Shown here one piece after another: positions 32,481 to 44,559 of a stretch of DNA of 64,000 nt. Source of the DNA: Bactrocera neohumeralis (Eukaryota; Arthropoda; Insecta; Diptera; Tephritidae); contig NW_026089624.1 of the NCBI RefSeq assembly GCF_024586455.1, positions 4,183,341-4,247,340 of the forward strand, in the 5' to 3' direction. Positions within the stretch are counted from its first letter, which is position 1, and every line of letters starts with the position of its first letter. A program made the position numbers and the translations under genes. The notes under the pieces are model-generated. The model was not told the DNA's origin, ran no database searches, and saw only the letters and a program-made list of their open reading frames with translations.

Positions 32481-32849
32481 CCGTTAAGGGATTGGTGTCA
32501 ACGAATTCTGTGACACATTTATCTTTTATGTCATTATTGAAGATTTCCACTCATTGTCTTTATAGCTCATTTTGTTATATATTTCTTTTTTTTTTGTTAG
32601 ATGAAACGTTAGTATTGTTGTATTTGTTTTTTATAATTCCGTATGGGTAGTCTATTATCGCATTTAGTTTCGTTAAGATATTTTTACCAATAGGTCAACG
32701 TCAACATTCTTGTTGAAATTACATTCAAGGAATTCACATATGAATTCTTTTTCATTGAATTCTTTAAATATTGGGAATCTGCAAAGTTTCTTAACTTCCG
32801 TTTTTCTTCCCATTGCTGTGATTTACACATCTACTTCCCTCTTCAATTT

Positions 32850-32942
32850 CGGGTTACAATATTTTCATTGATCAGACTGAACTTTGCTCTAGTGTCAATG
32901 ATGAAATATAACTTTCTTATGTGTGTATCTATTACTATATAG
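32850..32942 (-). pseudogene. Protease piece of the errantivirus
   Basis: FIIDTRAKFSLIN is the aspartic protease active-site block, but the expected glycine of D-T/S-G is arginine, which would abolish activity. The frame is cut here by the hAT insertion (target copy CTATATAG at 32935-32942). Confidence 0.7.
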
Positions 32943-34448
32943 CAGTGGTTCCCAAACTTATTTCGTCTACCGCCCACTTTGAGAATAAATATTTTTTTAG
33001 CGCCCCCATTTTTTCACCTATTTAAAAACCACTATAACTTCAAATTAATTATTGTGACCTATCTATATATATAAAAATGAATGCCATTTTTCGTTGTGAC
33101 TTTATAACTCAAGAACGGGCTCACCTATCCAAACCAAATTTTTAGGCTTTGTTTGGAATATTCAGTAGATGGTTTGTGTTTTGAAATTTTAAGAATCGGA
33201 TACCAGGGTCTCGAGAAATAGGCCAAAACGTGGACCCGGGTAACCCTAGGATGTGTTTGTACAATATGGGTAGCAAATGGAAGCTGTTGATGATTTTTAT
33301 AGTGTAGAGTATTTTTGATGCCGCTCCGTGACTAGGGTCTCGAGATATCGGCCAAAATGTTTCAAAAATTTCACCACACATACATATGTTACATTTTTTT
33401 TTTATTTAACTCGTACCTACTTGGAAAGCTGAAAAGCGCTCAATGTATGGTGAAATTATTTTTAAAAACACACCAAAAACCCATTTGTTTGGTCAGATTC
33501 ATCCCACTTAGCCAGCGGATTATACGTTGTCATATTAACATACATACATCAATAATAGTTTAATCATTTACTAATCGATTTGTTACCTTTTTAGCTACGC
33601 TCTTTCGCTCTCAAAATTTATGAACTTTCGTCTTAACTAGCATACTTATTATTCCCACCTACAAACTTACTTGCATTATATTTATATCAACATGTAGGTA
33701 TGTATGTAGCAGGCAGATCGACAAACAAAGTAGGCTTTGAAAAGACATCAAATTAGTTATTATATTTTTTTTTAATAATTATTGAAGTTTGTGTGAATTT
33801 GTGAAAAAAATAAATATAGCGCAAAGCGAATTTCCGAGCAAAAAACGGTAAGTTTTGAACTGTTGAAGTGAATTACACGAATCTATGTGTTTCCTTATTT
33901 GAAAAAACATAGGGTGTACCACTATTAATGTAGGCATTTTTTTAAATTTAATTTATTCTTTTTTAATTGAAAGAAAAATGCCACGACCCACACGAGGAAA
34001 TATAGGTCGGCGAACGCGTCATGCAAATGCTACGGCATTACAAAGGCGATCACAGACTCCAGATGAACGAGCACAAGCTAATGCATCGCAGCGTGAACGT
34101 AATGCACGAAATAGAATTGTTGTACCTGAAATTATGCGTGCCGCTTTTAATTACAACAGTCAGATTAATTACAGTATGTACGGATATATTGGAATAATGG
34201 ACGCAATATGTCCACATTGTGATGCGGCTAAATTTCCAGGTGAAACGCCCGGCATGTGTTGTGCTAATGGCAAAGTGAGATTGCCACCATTAGAAACACC
34301 ACCCGAACCATTGTCTTCATTAATTTTTGGGACTTCTGAAAATTCGAAGCACTTTTTGAGACATATTCAACAATATAATTCGGCATTTCAAATGACTTCT
34401 TTTGGTGCTACTAACATTATTAGAGATAATTTTATGCCGACGTTTAAG

Positions 34449-34556
34449 GTAAATACTTAAACAGGATTGTCCCAATCAATCTGAATCATAAAAGTATTCT
34501 ATAGTTTTAAAAATTATATTATGCAACATATACCTAAAATTGCATACATGTTGCAG
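34449..34556 (+). other. Intron 1 of the Helitron gene
   Basis: AAG|GTAAAT...TTGCAG|ATT. Removing it joins FMPTFK to IQGQIYHQAG without loss of frame, which matches the usual Helitron protein. Confidence 0.7.
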
Positions 34557-35052
34557 ATTCAGGGCCAAATTTATCATCAAGCTGGTTCGTTATTGCCATA
34601 CCCCGACGCTGATTATCAATTTTTGCAAATTTATTTTATTGGTGATGAAAATCGTGAATTGGATCAACGTTGTGCAATTTCTTTGAATACAAGACGAGAA
34701 ATTATTTGTGAGCTACAAAGGTTTTTCCATCAGCATAACGCATTAGTTCAATTGTTCAAAATTGCTCTCGATCGTATGCCCTCTGATCATCACGAAATCG
34801 TAATAAGGGCTGATAGAACACCTTTTGGAGAGCATGAAATTTGATTCAATGCACCGACAATTGATGAGGTTGCAATTGTAATTCGTGGTGATCAGTTTCA
34901 ATCGCGCGATATTATACTTCATCGTAGAAATGACCAATTGCAACGTGTTTCGGAACTTCATCGTAGTTACGACGCATTACAATACCCAATATTGCATTGG
35001 AAAGGTGACGATGGCTATAATATAAATATACCAATGATTGATCCACGAACAG

Positions 35053-35129
35053 GTAAATAATATTTTCAGTGTGTTGACATTTCATCATTTGTAGAAATTT
35101 CTTAAGTCACATTTTCCACTTATTTTAAG
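35053..35129 (+). other. Intron 2 of the Helitron gene
   Basis: ACAG|GTAAATAA...TTTAAG|GTCTAC. Joining restores DPRTG followed by LHVQKKVSAMNF in frame. Confidence 0.7.
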
Positions 35130-38100
35130 GTCTACATGTACAGAAAAAAGTTAGTGCCATGAATTTTTATTCTTATCGATTGATGGTTCGTCCACAAGAA
35201 CAAAATTATATCTTGAGATGTCGTAAACTATATCATCAATACATCGTTGATATGTACGTCAAAATAGAAACAGAACGTCTTAATTTTATTCGTTTCAACC
35301 AAGCAAAATTAAGATCTGAACAATATATTCATTTGCAAGATGCGATAGCGAATGATGCTAATATTAATGACATCGGACGTTTAACTATATTGCCATCTTC
35401 GTATATTGGTAGCCCACGGAATATGAACGAATATGCACAAGACGCAATGTGTTATGTAAGAAAATACGGTCGACCGGATCTGTTCATTAGATTTACATGT
35501 AATCCGCAGTGGGATGACATCAAAAACAATTTATTTGCAGGACAGTCGATAACCGATCGTCATGTCATTACTGCGCGTGTTTTTCGGCAAAAATGTAAAG
35601 CAATTATGGATTTAATTGCGAAATTATATGTATTTGGGGAGGTGCGTTGCCATATGTACTCCATTGAATGGCAGAAAAGGGGATTGCCGCACGCACATAT
35701 ACTAATTTGGCTGGTACATAAAGTAACTCCGAATCAAATCGATAACCTTATATCCGCTGAAATTCCTAATTACACTGCTGATCCTGAGTTATTTCAAGTT
35801 GTCGTTAAAAACATGATACATGGACCGTGCGGTGAACTAAATATGAATTCACCATGTATGATTGATGAAAAGTGTTCGAAACGATACCCAAGGCAATTTA
35901 CTTCAGACACAATAACGGGCAATGACGGATATCCGTTGTATCGACGTAGATCACCTAATGATAATGGCAAAACGGCAACCATTAGAATGCATAACCAGGA
36001 AGTTGAAGTTGATAATCGTCGGGTGGTTCCGTATTGTCCATTATTATCGAAAATATTCAACGCTCATATAAATGTGGAATATTGCAATTCTGTCAAATCC
36101 ATTAAATATATTTGCAAGTATGTAAATAAAGGGAGCGATATGGCTATTTTCGGTGTTGCTGGTGAGAATAGAAATGATGAAATTGCTCAGTATCAAATGG
36201 GTCGCTATATTAGTAGCAATGAAGCTGTCTGGAGGATTATGTCGTTTCCAATGCACGAAAGACATCCTGCGGTTGTTCTCTTGGCTGTACATCTTGAGAA
36301 TGGCCAACGTGTTTATTTTAATGTAGCAAATTTATTGGAAAGAGCAGCGCAACCACCAGCAACTACGTTAACAGCTTTTTTCAAATTATGCGAAACTGAT
36401 ACATTTGCGATAACTTTGTTATATTCTGAAGTGCCTCAGTATTACACATGGAATGTGTCTTCGAAAAAATTTCAAAGACGTAAACAAGGAACAGCTGTTC
36501 ATGGGCATCCTGGCATTTTCCAAACAGATGCAATTGGCAGAATATATACAGTACATCCAAACAATGTTGAGTGTTTTTATTTGAGATTGTTATTAGTTAA
36601 CGTGAATGGCCCAAAATCATTTCAAGAATTGAGAACAGTCAACGGTCATTTGTGTGAAACATACCGTGAAGCATGCCAACTTTTGCATTTGTTGGAGGAT
36701 GATGCTCATTGGGATTCAACACTTCATGATGCATCTATTTCGGCTCATCCTCAACAAATACGAATGCTGTTTGCCGTTATATTATCAACATGTATGCCAT
36801 CAAATCCACTTGAATTATGGAACAAATATAAACATAATATTGCAGAAGATATTTTAATGCGTATGCGTCATCAAGCAAGAAATCCTGATTTGTTGATAAC
36901 TTCGGAAATGTACAACGAAGCTTTGATAATAATTGAAGATATGTGTCTACGGATTGCAAATAAAACATTAGTACAATTGGGTATGACCGCACCAAATCGT
37001 GACATGCATGATCTGTTTGATCGTGAATTGCAACGTGAGCAGGAATTCAATTCTAATGATTTGCGTTTATTTGTACAATCGAATATAACCAAAATGAATA
37101 TTCAGCAAAAACATGTTTATGACACAATCATGCAAGCCATTTCCAATAATGCAGGTGGGTTACATTTCTTGGATGCACCTGGTGGTACAGGCAAAACGTT
37201 CGTTATATCACTGATTTTAGCCACTATTCGATCGGAACAGAAAATTGCATTGGCACTTGCATCTTCGGGAATTGCTGCTACATTATTAGAAGGTGGTCGG
37301 ACAGCACAGCTGTGAATTAAAATTGCCATTGAATGTACAGGTGATTGAAACTCCAACTTGCAATATTTCAAGAAATTCTGCTATGGCAAAAGTTCTGCGA
37401 TTAACGTCAATTATTTAATGGGATGAGTGTACAATGGTGAATAAAAAATTACTAGAAGCATTTAATCGAACAATGCAAGATTTACGTGGTAACCAACAGC
37501 TTTTTGGTGGTGCTTTGATATTACTGTCAGGGGATTTTCGACAAACATTGCCTGTCATTCCTCGGTCAACTCCTGCTGATGAAATAAATGCCTGTTTGAA
37601 GTCATCAGTTCTTTTAAGATATGTTCAAAAATTGACACTGAACATTAATATGCCTATTCATCTACAAAATGATCCAGCTGCCCATGAGTTTTCAAAACAA
37701 TTGTTACAAATTGGTGATGGCAAAATACAAATCGACAGAACCAACGGATTGATCACTGTACCGAACAATTTTTGTACAATTACGAAATCGATAGATGAAT
37801 TGATTGAATGTGTTTTTCCAAATATTCTTCAGAATTACAGAAACCATGATTGGTTGACAGAACGCGCCATTTTAGCACCGAAGAACATTCATATCAATGC
37901 ATTAATTTTCAAATTCAAGCAAAACTCCCAGGCGTAGTCACGACATATAAATCAATTGACAGTGCTATGAATCAAGATGAGGCAATGAATTATCCAACTG
38001 AATTTTTGAATTCATTAGAACCGGCTGGTATGCCACCGCATTGCTTGAATCTGAAAGTGGGTTCTTTGATTATATTATTGCGAAATATTAATCCACCAAA

Positions 38101-38565
38101 ACTGTGTAATGGCACCAGATTGGCAGTGAAAAATTTATTGTCAAATTTGATTGAAGCTACGATCTTAACTGGTAAATCAAACGGAGAAGTTCGTTTAATA
38201 CCGCGTATCCCTATGATTCCAACTGATATGCCATTTCAATTAAAACGATTACAATATCCTGTGCGTTTATCATTTGCGATGTCCATCAACAAAGCTCAAG
38301 GGCAAACACTTAACGTTTGTGGCGTGAATTTGGAGGAATCATGGCCAACTTTATGTTGTCTGTTCCAGAGTCGGTACCCCCAGCCGTTTGTTTATTCATG
38401 CTCAAAATGGAAAAAGAAAAATTATTGTTTATCCAAATGTTTTGGATTAATCTTATTGAAGTTGACATAAAGCCATAACGGCAGTGCATCTATGTATATA
38501 AAAATGAATGCCATTTTTCGTTGTGACTTTATAACTGAAGAATAGCTAGCAAATAATTAAATATA

Positions 38566-39812
38566 CAGTCGAACTTTCATAACTCGAATCACTATTATCC
38601 CAAAAAAAACTTCGACTTAGGGAGACTTCGAGTTATAGAAAAATTTTTTTTTTAAAAGAAACTCAATTGCTACTTTAGAGTATATTAAATGATGAACATG
38701 TATTTGTTGTTTAAAACACACATTACAGAAAACTGTAATAAGTTACAGTGAAGTGAAGTATTCAGAAATTAGTGACTGAAAATTTTCTTTTTTTTTTTTT
38801 TGTATTTTCAGTAAAAAATGACTCTAATTTGTTTAAAGCCGTATAGTGCTCATCAGTTGTAGTGTCATTTGTTTGCAAATATAAACTCAATGTTCGGAAA
38901 GCATTTGGAGGCTGGTGAATAGTTTCTTCTACCGATCCCTCGTTGTCACTCTCCGTTCCGCTTAATATTGGATCATCTAATTCAGGGCAGTAATTCTCAA
39001 CAATATCAGCATCTGTAGGAAAGCCAGTTGTGCAAAGGTCATTATCTACTGCAATATAATCCTGAAGAGTAGCACTGCAAGTTATTTTGTTTGCTTTTAA
39101 CCATGCTTCGTAATCAGCTTCAATTACATTTCGATATTCATCAGTAGTACTTAAAAACTCAGAGGTATGTCATCTTCCTCTTCCCATTCGGAGTATTGAC
39201 CAAATCCAGCTTTTTTGAAGCAATTCGCTATGGTTTGATTTTTGACGTCAATATCCCAAGCTTTTGTTACATGATTGATGCAATCCGTAAGTGTAATATC
39301 TTGTTTTTCGTTTGCCTCTATACGCTTTAGTGTTTCTTTTACTATTCTGGTACGATAAAAAACTTTCAAGTTTTGAATTACTTCCTGATCCAGCGGCTGT
39401 AATTTAGAGGTCATATTCGGTGGAAAAAATGCCAGTTCAATGGCTTTCAGTTTGCTTTGTACGCCTTTAGAATGTGCTGGGCAATTTTCAATAAACAATA
39501 AAATTTTTTACTTTGAAAGCGCTTATCCAAATTTAGAACCCATTCTTCAAAAATTTGGCCAGTCATCCAGGCCTTGGAGTTATAGGCCAGGATACTGCGA
39601 GTTGTAGAATGAGAGAAAAGCACATTACTTCGAGTTATACAAGTCATAATTATGTATTTTCGTTCAAGTTATGGAGGACTTCGAGTTATGGAAGTTCGAG
39701 TTACGGAAGGAAATTTATATGTTATTTACTCTCTTAATGCTACTGTCAACCCATTTAGTTCGAGTTAGAGAAAATTCGACTTAAAGAAGTTCGAGTTATG
39801 GAAGTTCGACTG
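38566..39812 (-). mobile_element. Tigger/pogo-type DNA transposon
   Basis: Ends CAGTCGAACTTTCATAACTC and, inverted, CAGTCGAACTTCCATAACTC form long terminal inverted repeats. TA flanks both sides (38564-38565 and 39813-39814). Extra ATAACTCGAA-type repeats lie inside both ends. The element is about 1.25 kb, shorter than autonomous relatives, and encodes only part of a transposase. Confidence 0.9.
39151..39647 (-). pseudogene. Tigger-type transposase, C-terminal half
   Basis: Minus-strand reading: a WMTGQIFEEWVLNLDKRF segment, then after a frameshift FIENCPAHS (second catalytic block), IELAFFPPNMTSKLQPLDQE with the third catalytic aspartate in QPLDQ, VIQNLKVFYR, and an acidic C-terminus (YSEWEEEDDIPL). 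The DNA-binding CENP-B-type N-terminus is missing, so it cannot be active. Confidence 0.8.
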
Positions 39813-40255
39813 TATATTTTTTTTTTAAAATGAGTTTGATTTAATATTTCACTTCATACGTAGCGAAACACGTCCCGGGCCGCTATAAATATTATATGTA
39901 TTCATTGTATTGCTTTCAAAAAATCATAAAGTTCTGCTTATCTGTAACATCACATTCATTGACTGTTAGGCGGTACAAAGTTCGCCGGGTCAGCTAGTAT
40001 ATGTATATTAACGGAGAATTCTAAACGAAACTTTTACTATAACCAGCAACTTGAAAACTGAGCCCAGTTTCAAGTTAATTCTTACGGGCTCCACCTGCCA
40101 ATAAGAATAATTATTGAAACACAACTTTATAGTATTAAAACAGAGAATCTTTTATTAAAAATAAAACTAAAATAATCGATCCATATATAAAAACTAATGT
40201 GAAGGATGAATCAGATGCTGTTTAATAATTTTGTTAATATCAGGTTCTAATTTAC

Positions 40256-41705
40256 TCAAGAACAGTCGCCACGTTCGGTAACAAGCAAACGATTTCTCTT
40301 TTTAGTAAGCAGTGTTATCACAGCACTAAATCCACGTTCACACAAATATGACGATGGTAACCATTTTTGATCTTGATTTTTATTTCCTCGTTTGTTGTAA
40401 TTTCTATAAGTTCCTCTTCCAGCTGAGGTGACATTGCTGTGTTGACATTTGAAAACGGATCCAACACCCAGTCTGGTATTTCCAAGTTCAAAATGTCCTG
40501 GTATCGTTCGGTAAAGTCGATATGGAGGTTTTCCAATGTTGGTAGTAGGCAAACAATTCGTTGTTACTGCATGATACTGATAAATTTGGAAAATTGTGAA
40601 ACTCACGTCTGCCCAGATTCTTTTTGTGTAGAAGCAGTTTGGCTGCGAAAGCAGCAACGACGTTTTTTGTTTTAATTAAATTTAGTGTATCGCCTTGCAG
40701 TTGGAGATTCATGTCGTTGAACAGTTTATACAGGTCTGTCATGTAAGCTATATCATTCTTTGATGTTATGAACTTGTCTTACAATTCTGTATCTTTAGTT
40801 TCCAAGAACTCTATAACAGAGTCAAACAGGTTGTAAAATCAAGTCAGACAATTGCCTCTTGATAGCCAACGAACTTCAGTATGAAACAACAAAGCGGTTG
40901 AAATCCTCGTCATTAGTAATACAAAGCTGATGAAATAATCTATCATTCAAAAAGCTGTTGCGAATTTTATTGACTGCTTTGATGACATATTGCAGTGATT
41001 GAAATAGTTTTTTACTTAAGTTTCTAGCAACTAAATGTTGTTTATGAATAACGCAATATACACCAAGGACATCTGGAATTTTATTTTTTAAGTACGTTAT
41101 GAAGCCTTTATGGCACCCTGTCATAGCCGGAAAGCCATCCGTAGCAACTGAAATAATATTTTACAAAGGAATCTCTTTCTCATCGCACAACTTTTCCAAT
41201 ATATTGAATATGGTTTCACCTTTTGAATCGGTCTATAAATTTCTAGCAAATAATAGTTCTTCACATATTTTCTCATCTTTTTCGGATAATATCTGCGGCC
41301 GGTTTATGAAGCACGGTAGTTATTACTTCATTTATTGCTGGCAATATTAACTCTTCTTTGATGTTATGTAGTTTGCCCTTTTTGAGCAATTAACAAAAAG
41401 ATATTGTAGGAAGCTCGAAGTCCGTCGTCGTCTTGCTTAGCAGCCGCCGAAAATAGTTTTGCTACACTTGGCTGAGTATTATGCTTCTTCTCTAGGTCTT
41501 GAAAATATGCGACATTCTTGTCTTTCTTATCTAGATGCATTTTATTCAAACGATCTTGCAGTCTTGAAGGCTTCATTGCTTCATTCGAAAATGTTTTTAG
41601 ACATAGAAGACACAAAGGCGACGATGGGTTTGTGGGATTTTCAATGAATCCGAATTTAATATATTCCGCACAGTATTGCCGCCTCTTTGTTTTTACTTCC
41701 GACAT
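40256..41705 (-). pseudogene. hAT transposase of the ZBED5/SCAND3-like type
   Basis: From ATG 41705: MSEVKTKRRQYCAEYIKFGF, then a BED-type finger (PLCLLCLKTFSNEAMKPSRL...H), a linker with VAKLFSAAAKQDDDGLRASY, and after breaks MTGCHKGFITYLK and IHKQHLVARNL from the catalytic domain. FNDMNLQLQGDTLNLI is followed by the C-terminal hAT block SSYLCERGFSAVITLLTKKR. Stops and frameshifts separate the pieces. Its position and strand between matched hAT ends make it the element's own transposase. Confidence 0.8.
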
Positions 41706-42440
41706 TGTTTTGCTTTGAGAAATACGTTCAACTTCGCGAGTAGTGTAAAGGAGGCGTAAGTACTGCTCATCTTCTGCGCGCAAGACCACAAATGAAAATA
41801 AAATAAATATTACATTGTTTATATAGGAATGCTTAAGCACAATTATTATATAGTAGTCCAAAAATATGAATTATTATTTTTTCTAGAAATACGTTTGTAT
41901 AAAAAGGATCTTTCTGCTTTTCGTATTATCTTATTTTTCCCAGAAATACATTTGTAAGAAAGGATAAAGATCCTTTTTTTATTTTCCACATAAAAGATTT
42001 AAAGAGTTCAAAAGCTCAAAACGTGCGCTACATCAGATACCTACCAATAGCAATAGCAATACGTTTGACAGTTAGTATTCTATAAATTCTATCCTGTCGA
42101 AATGCCCCGTTATGAAACGGAGCGACCGATTGACATGATTTTAATTTTTTCTATATTCAATAAAATAGGACAGATATATGAACTACGCGGAGAGAAATAT
42201 AGAACCGAGTTTGAGCAATCTTTTAATTCATATTAGTTGATGTTCACAAGTTGTTGTTGAGAGTCGAGAGCTCATGTAGTCGTTGTCTAAGAGGCCTCCT
42301 AGCTAAATAAAATTACAAATAACCCCCCCGACCTCTACACAACGCCCCCATTTTCTTTCTGGGTCTCTTACCGCCCCCTTGACACCTGCAGCGCTCACAA
42401 GGGGGCGTTATCGCCCACTTTGGGAAACACTGCTATATAG

Positions 42441-44115
42441 GGTAATTGTTTTGTGCCTCCTACTGAAAATTTGTATTTGCATTGCCAATATCCATAGGTT
42501 CTGGTTTATTACGATTTGATATTGCGAACCGATTATAATTTCCTGATCAGTTATAATTTCGCCTTTGATTCCCATCTCTTTGTTGATTAAAGTTTTTCTG
42601 TGAATTAAAATTTCCCTGTTGGTTATAATTTATGTTGGTTGTTTGGTTTGACATTCTAGTTTGGTTTGATCCGTTGCCACTGTTATAGTTACTACCTACA
42701 TACATTCCTTGGGACATAGCCACCATTATACCTGTTTTGTGGCTTATAATTGTTATTAGTATTATTTTCATTTCTTGGGACATAGCCACCATTATATCTG
42801 TAGTGTGGCATATTATTATTATATCTAGTATAAAATGTTCTATTGTTAACGTTTCACTAAAATTTGTCCTAAGATAAGTAATTTGGTTCGGATCTTTGCT
42901 TTGTTGCCCTAGCGCTGTGAAGCCTTGATAATTACTTTGTATGCCTTATCTAGACTATCCGGGTTTCTCCGGGGAGCTACCTTTAGTATCGTCAAAAAAA
43001 GTAATTTTCTCCAATTCTATTATGGAAGAATAAAAACGGATCATATCCAATTTTTTTTATATATATATTTAGAGGTATTATTAAACTACAAAATAAAAAT
43101 TATTTTATGTAAAAAAAAACAAAATGGCGAAAATATCAACGATCCCGTTGATAGACCTTTTTTGCGGCGGTCAACTTCCTGACTAGGCTTCTTATCCGAA
43201 ACGAAAAAAGTAAATTTCGTTTCAATCTGAACGCTTTTATCAAGTGCATGGTAGAGGCGTTTTGATAATTTCGAAAAATCGGGGATGTAGGCCGGGATTT
43301 TGTAAAAAGTGGCAATTTTACCTGCGTTTTTCGAGATCAAAATACTTAAAGAACTGTCAAAATGCTATTTTTTTCGGAAAAGCGCTCTATTACGCACTTG
43401 AGTATAAAATTATCTATAAAATACGATTAAGTTCAAGTAAATCGGTTAAATAATTCGCTCGCAATTTTGACGGCCGGATGAAAAAAGTTAGTTTTGAGGA
43501 AACGATCCTCTATGTTCTCCGGTTGTATAGACTGCAGCATAAAGTGCAATGGTTCTCGAGCCTATTTCTTCAAAAATATTTGGAGTAAACCAATGACTAT
43601 ATTGGGACTATATTTTTGAATGGTTTTTCAATTGATTAGAGGGAAAAATAATTTTTTAATTTTTTGAAAATTCTAAAGGTATCCCCCTTAAATGATTTCA
43701 GCGCTATCCTATTAACTTCATACGTTGAAAAATGTAAATCATTATGCGCTAATATTCACTTATGTACATAGTTTGTTCCTAATTTTATTTATTTTAAAAT
43801 AATAACTTTCTATTGTTGAGTCGAGACTGATGGTTTTCAGCTCATCAATAAGTTCCCCTGAAATTTTTATTTCTCCGCATTTGCTCATAAGCATTGGTTT
43901 CAATGTTTCCCAATCACTACCTTGTCCATATCTATGAATTATTTTCCTTGGTTGTCGTACGCATCTTCCTTTCAAATAACTGAATAAAACTTTTTGATTA
44001 TTTGCATCAAAATTTAATATTGTGAGTAATATGTCTTCAATATGCCTAACAAAATCCGTTAATTAGTTCGGATCTCGGCGGTCAAATTCTGCAATTCCAT
44101 TAATAGTTTAAAATT
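42441..44115 (-). pseudogene. Gag region of the errantivirus
   Basis: The right-hand part (about 43760-44110) reads FDRRDP, then DFVRHIEDI, a LKGRCVRQPRKIIHRYGQG segment and DWETLKPML, typical of gypsy-group gag. The left-hand part (42547-42792) is an asparagine/glutamine-rich tail (QGNFNSQKNFNQQRDGNQRR). Between them an inverted-repeat element (42971-43687) is inserted. Confidence 0.65.
42971..43687. mobile_element. Inverted-repeat element inside gag
   Basis: The left end GGGGAGCTACCTTTAGTATC and the right end, inverted, GGGGGATACCTTTAGAATTT match over about 35 bases with several differences, continuing into TCAAAAAA on both sides. No transposase frame found inside. Family unknown; the borders are approximate. 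Confidence 0.5.
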
Positions 44116-44420
44116 AGTTTAAAAAAATGGTATGGTGGGTGCTTCCATTTTGAGAGAATTTTATTTCAAGTGAAAATAAAAAAATGTTCGTATTTGTTTT
44201 GATTCAACTTTGTTTTGTGTAAGAAGTTCCTACGGTATATTTTTTGTGATCTTGTACGGTTGGAGATTTACTGTTTACTCTTGTAGTGAAGAAACCTATT
44301 CAACAGTTTCAAAACTATTTTAGTCGAGACACATTAAAAATTGTATCGTTACAGTTTAGGAGTCACTGTTTTAGTGAAACATTATTATTTGTTTTCAATT
44401 TTGCAACACTGTATACACAC
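44116..44420. other. Short spacer before LINE copy E
   Basis: No gene. It may be the leader of the errantivirus copy, but no LTR boundary was found. Confidence 0.3.
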
Positions 44421-44559
44421 GATGGAGGATGGAGTGATGTGTTCACACAAGTGGGGAAAGCTCTCTGTTCGCGAAACACCGCCTTTACAGGGTTGCGTTC
44501 TGGGTTTTGGACACGCGACGTAAAAACCGCCTAGAATGAAAGATTACTAACTGCTTGGA

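Larger units (their letters stand above)
33978..38462 (+). pseudogene. Helitron Rep/helicase
   Basis: Rolling-circle transposase. I infer three exons (33978-34448, 34557-35052, 35130 on) with GT-AG introns of 108 and 77 bp that restore homology. An in-frame TGA lies at 34842. In the 718-residue stretch from 35159, GLPHAHILIW gives the HUH motif (near residue 178). The YICKYVNKGSD motif (near 318) holds the tyrosine pair, and APGGTGKT (near 675) is Walker A. A frameshift at about 37312 precedes WDECTM (Walker B); LSGDFRQTLPV and INKAQGQT are later helicase motifs. Further breaks are at about 37915 and near the C-terminus. Overall it is recent but inactive. Confidence 0.85.
33062..38488 (+). 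mobile_element. Nearly complete autonomous-type Helitron
   Basis: It begins at TCTATATATATAAAAATGAA after an A, the expected Helitron 5' context, with a non-coding leader (AGAACGGGCTCACCTATCC), then the full Rep/helicase gene. No CTRRT end is present after the gene. Instead a second Helitron 5' end starts at 38489, so the 3' terminus is either lost or shared with that element. Confidence 0.85.
38489..39998 (+). mobile_element. Second Helitron, short, split by a Tigger element
   Basis: It starts with TCTATGTATATAAAAATGAA, matching the first 5' end over about 50 bp with few differences. It ends GGGTCAGCTAGT at 39998 with a preceding GGCG/CGCC hairpin. Without the inserted Tigger-type element it would be only about 263 bp with no coding sequence, so it is either a non-autonomous Helitron or the deleted tail of a tandem copy. 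Confidence 0.75.
32943..42432 (-). mobile_element. hAT transposon with perfect 8-bp target duplication
   Basis: The left end starts CAGTGGTTCCCAAACTTATT; the right end, read inverted, starts CAGTGTTTCCCAAAGTGGGC. Both are flanked by CTATATAG (32935-32942 and 42433-42440), a perfect 8-bp duplication as hAT elements make. Subterminal GGGGGCG-rich blocks (CGCCCCC) occur on both arms. Its minus-strand transposase is at 40256-41705. The left arm has been expanded by Helitron insertions. Confidence 0.92.
29920..44115 (-). mobile_element. Errantivirus (gypsy-type) copy, split by nested insertions
   Basis: Gag, protease, RT, integrase and an env remnant lie in order on the minus strand, from right to left. 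A hAT element interrupts it at the protease, and an inverted-repeat element lies in gag. The left side stops at a MITE, so most of env and the 3' LTR are missing. The 5' LTR was not identified before LINE copy E at 44421. Multiple stops and frameshifts show the copy is inactive. Confidence 0.8.
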
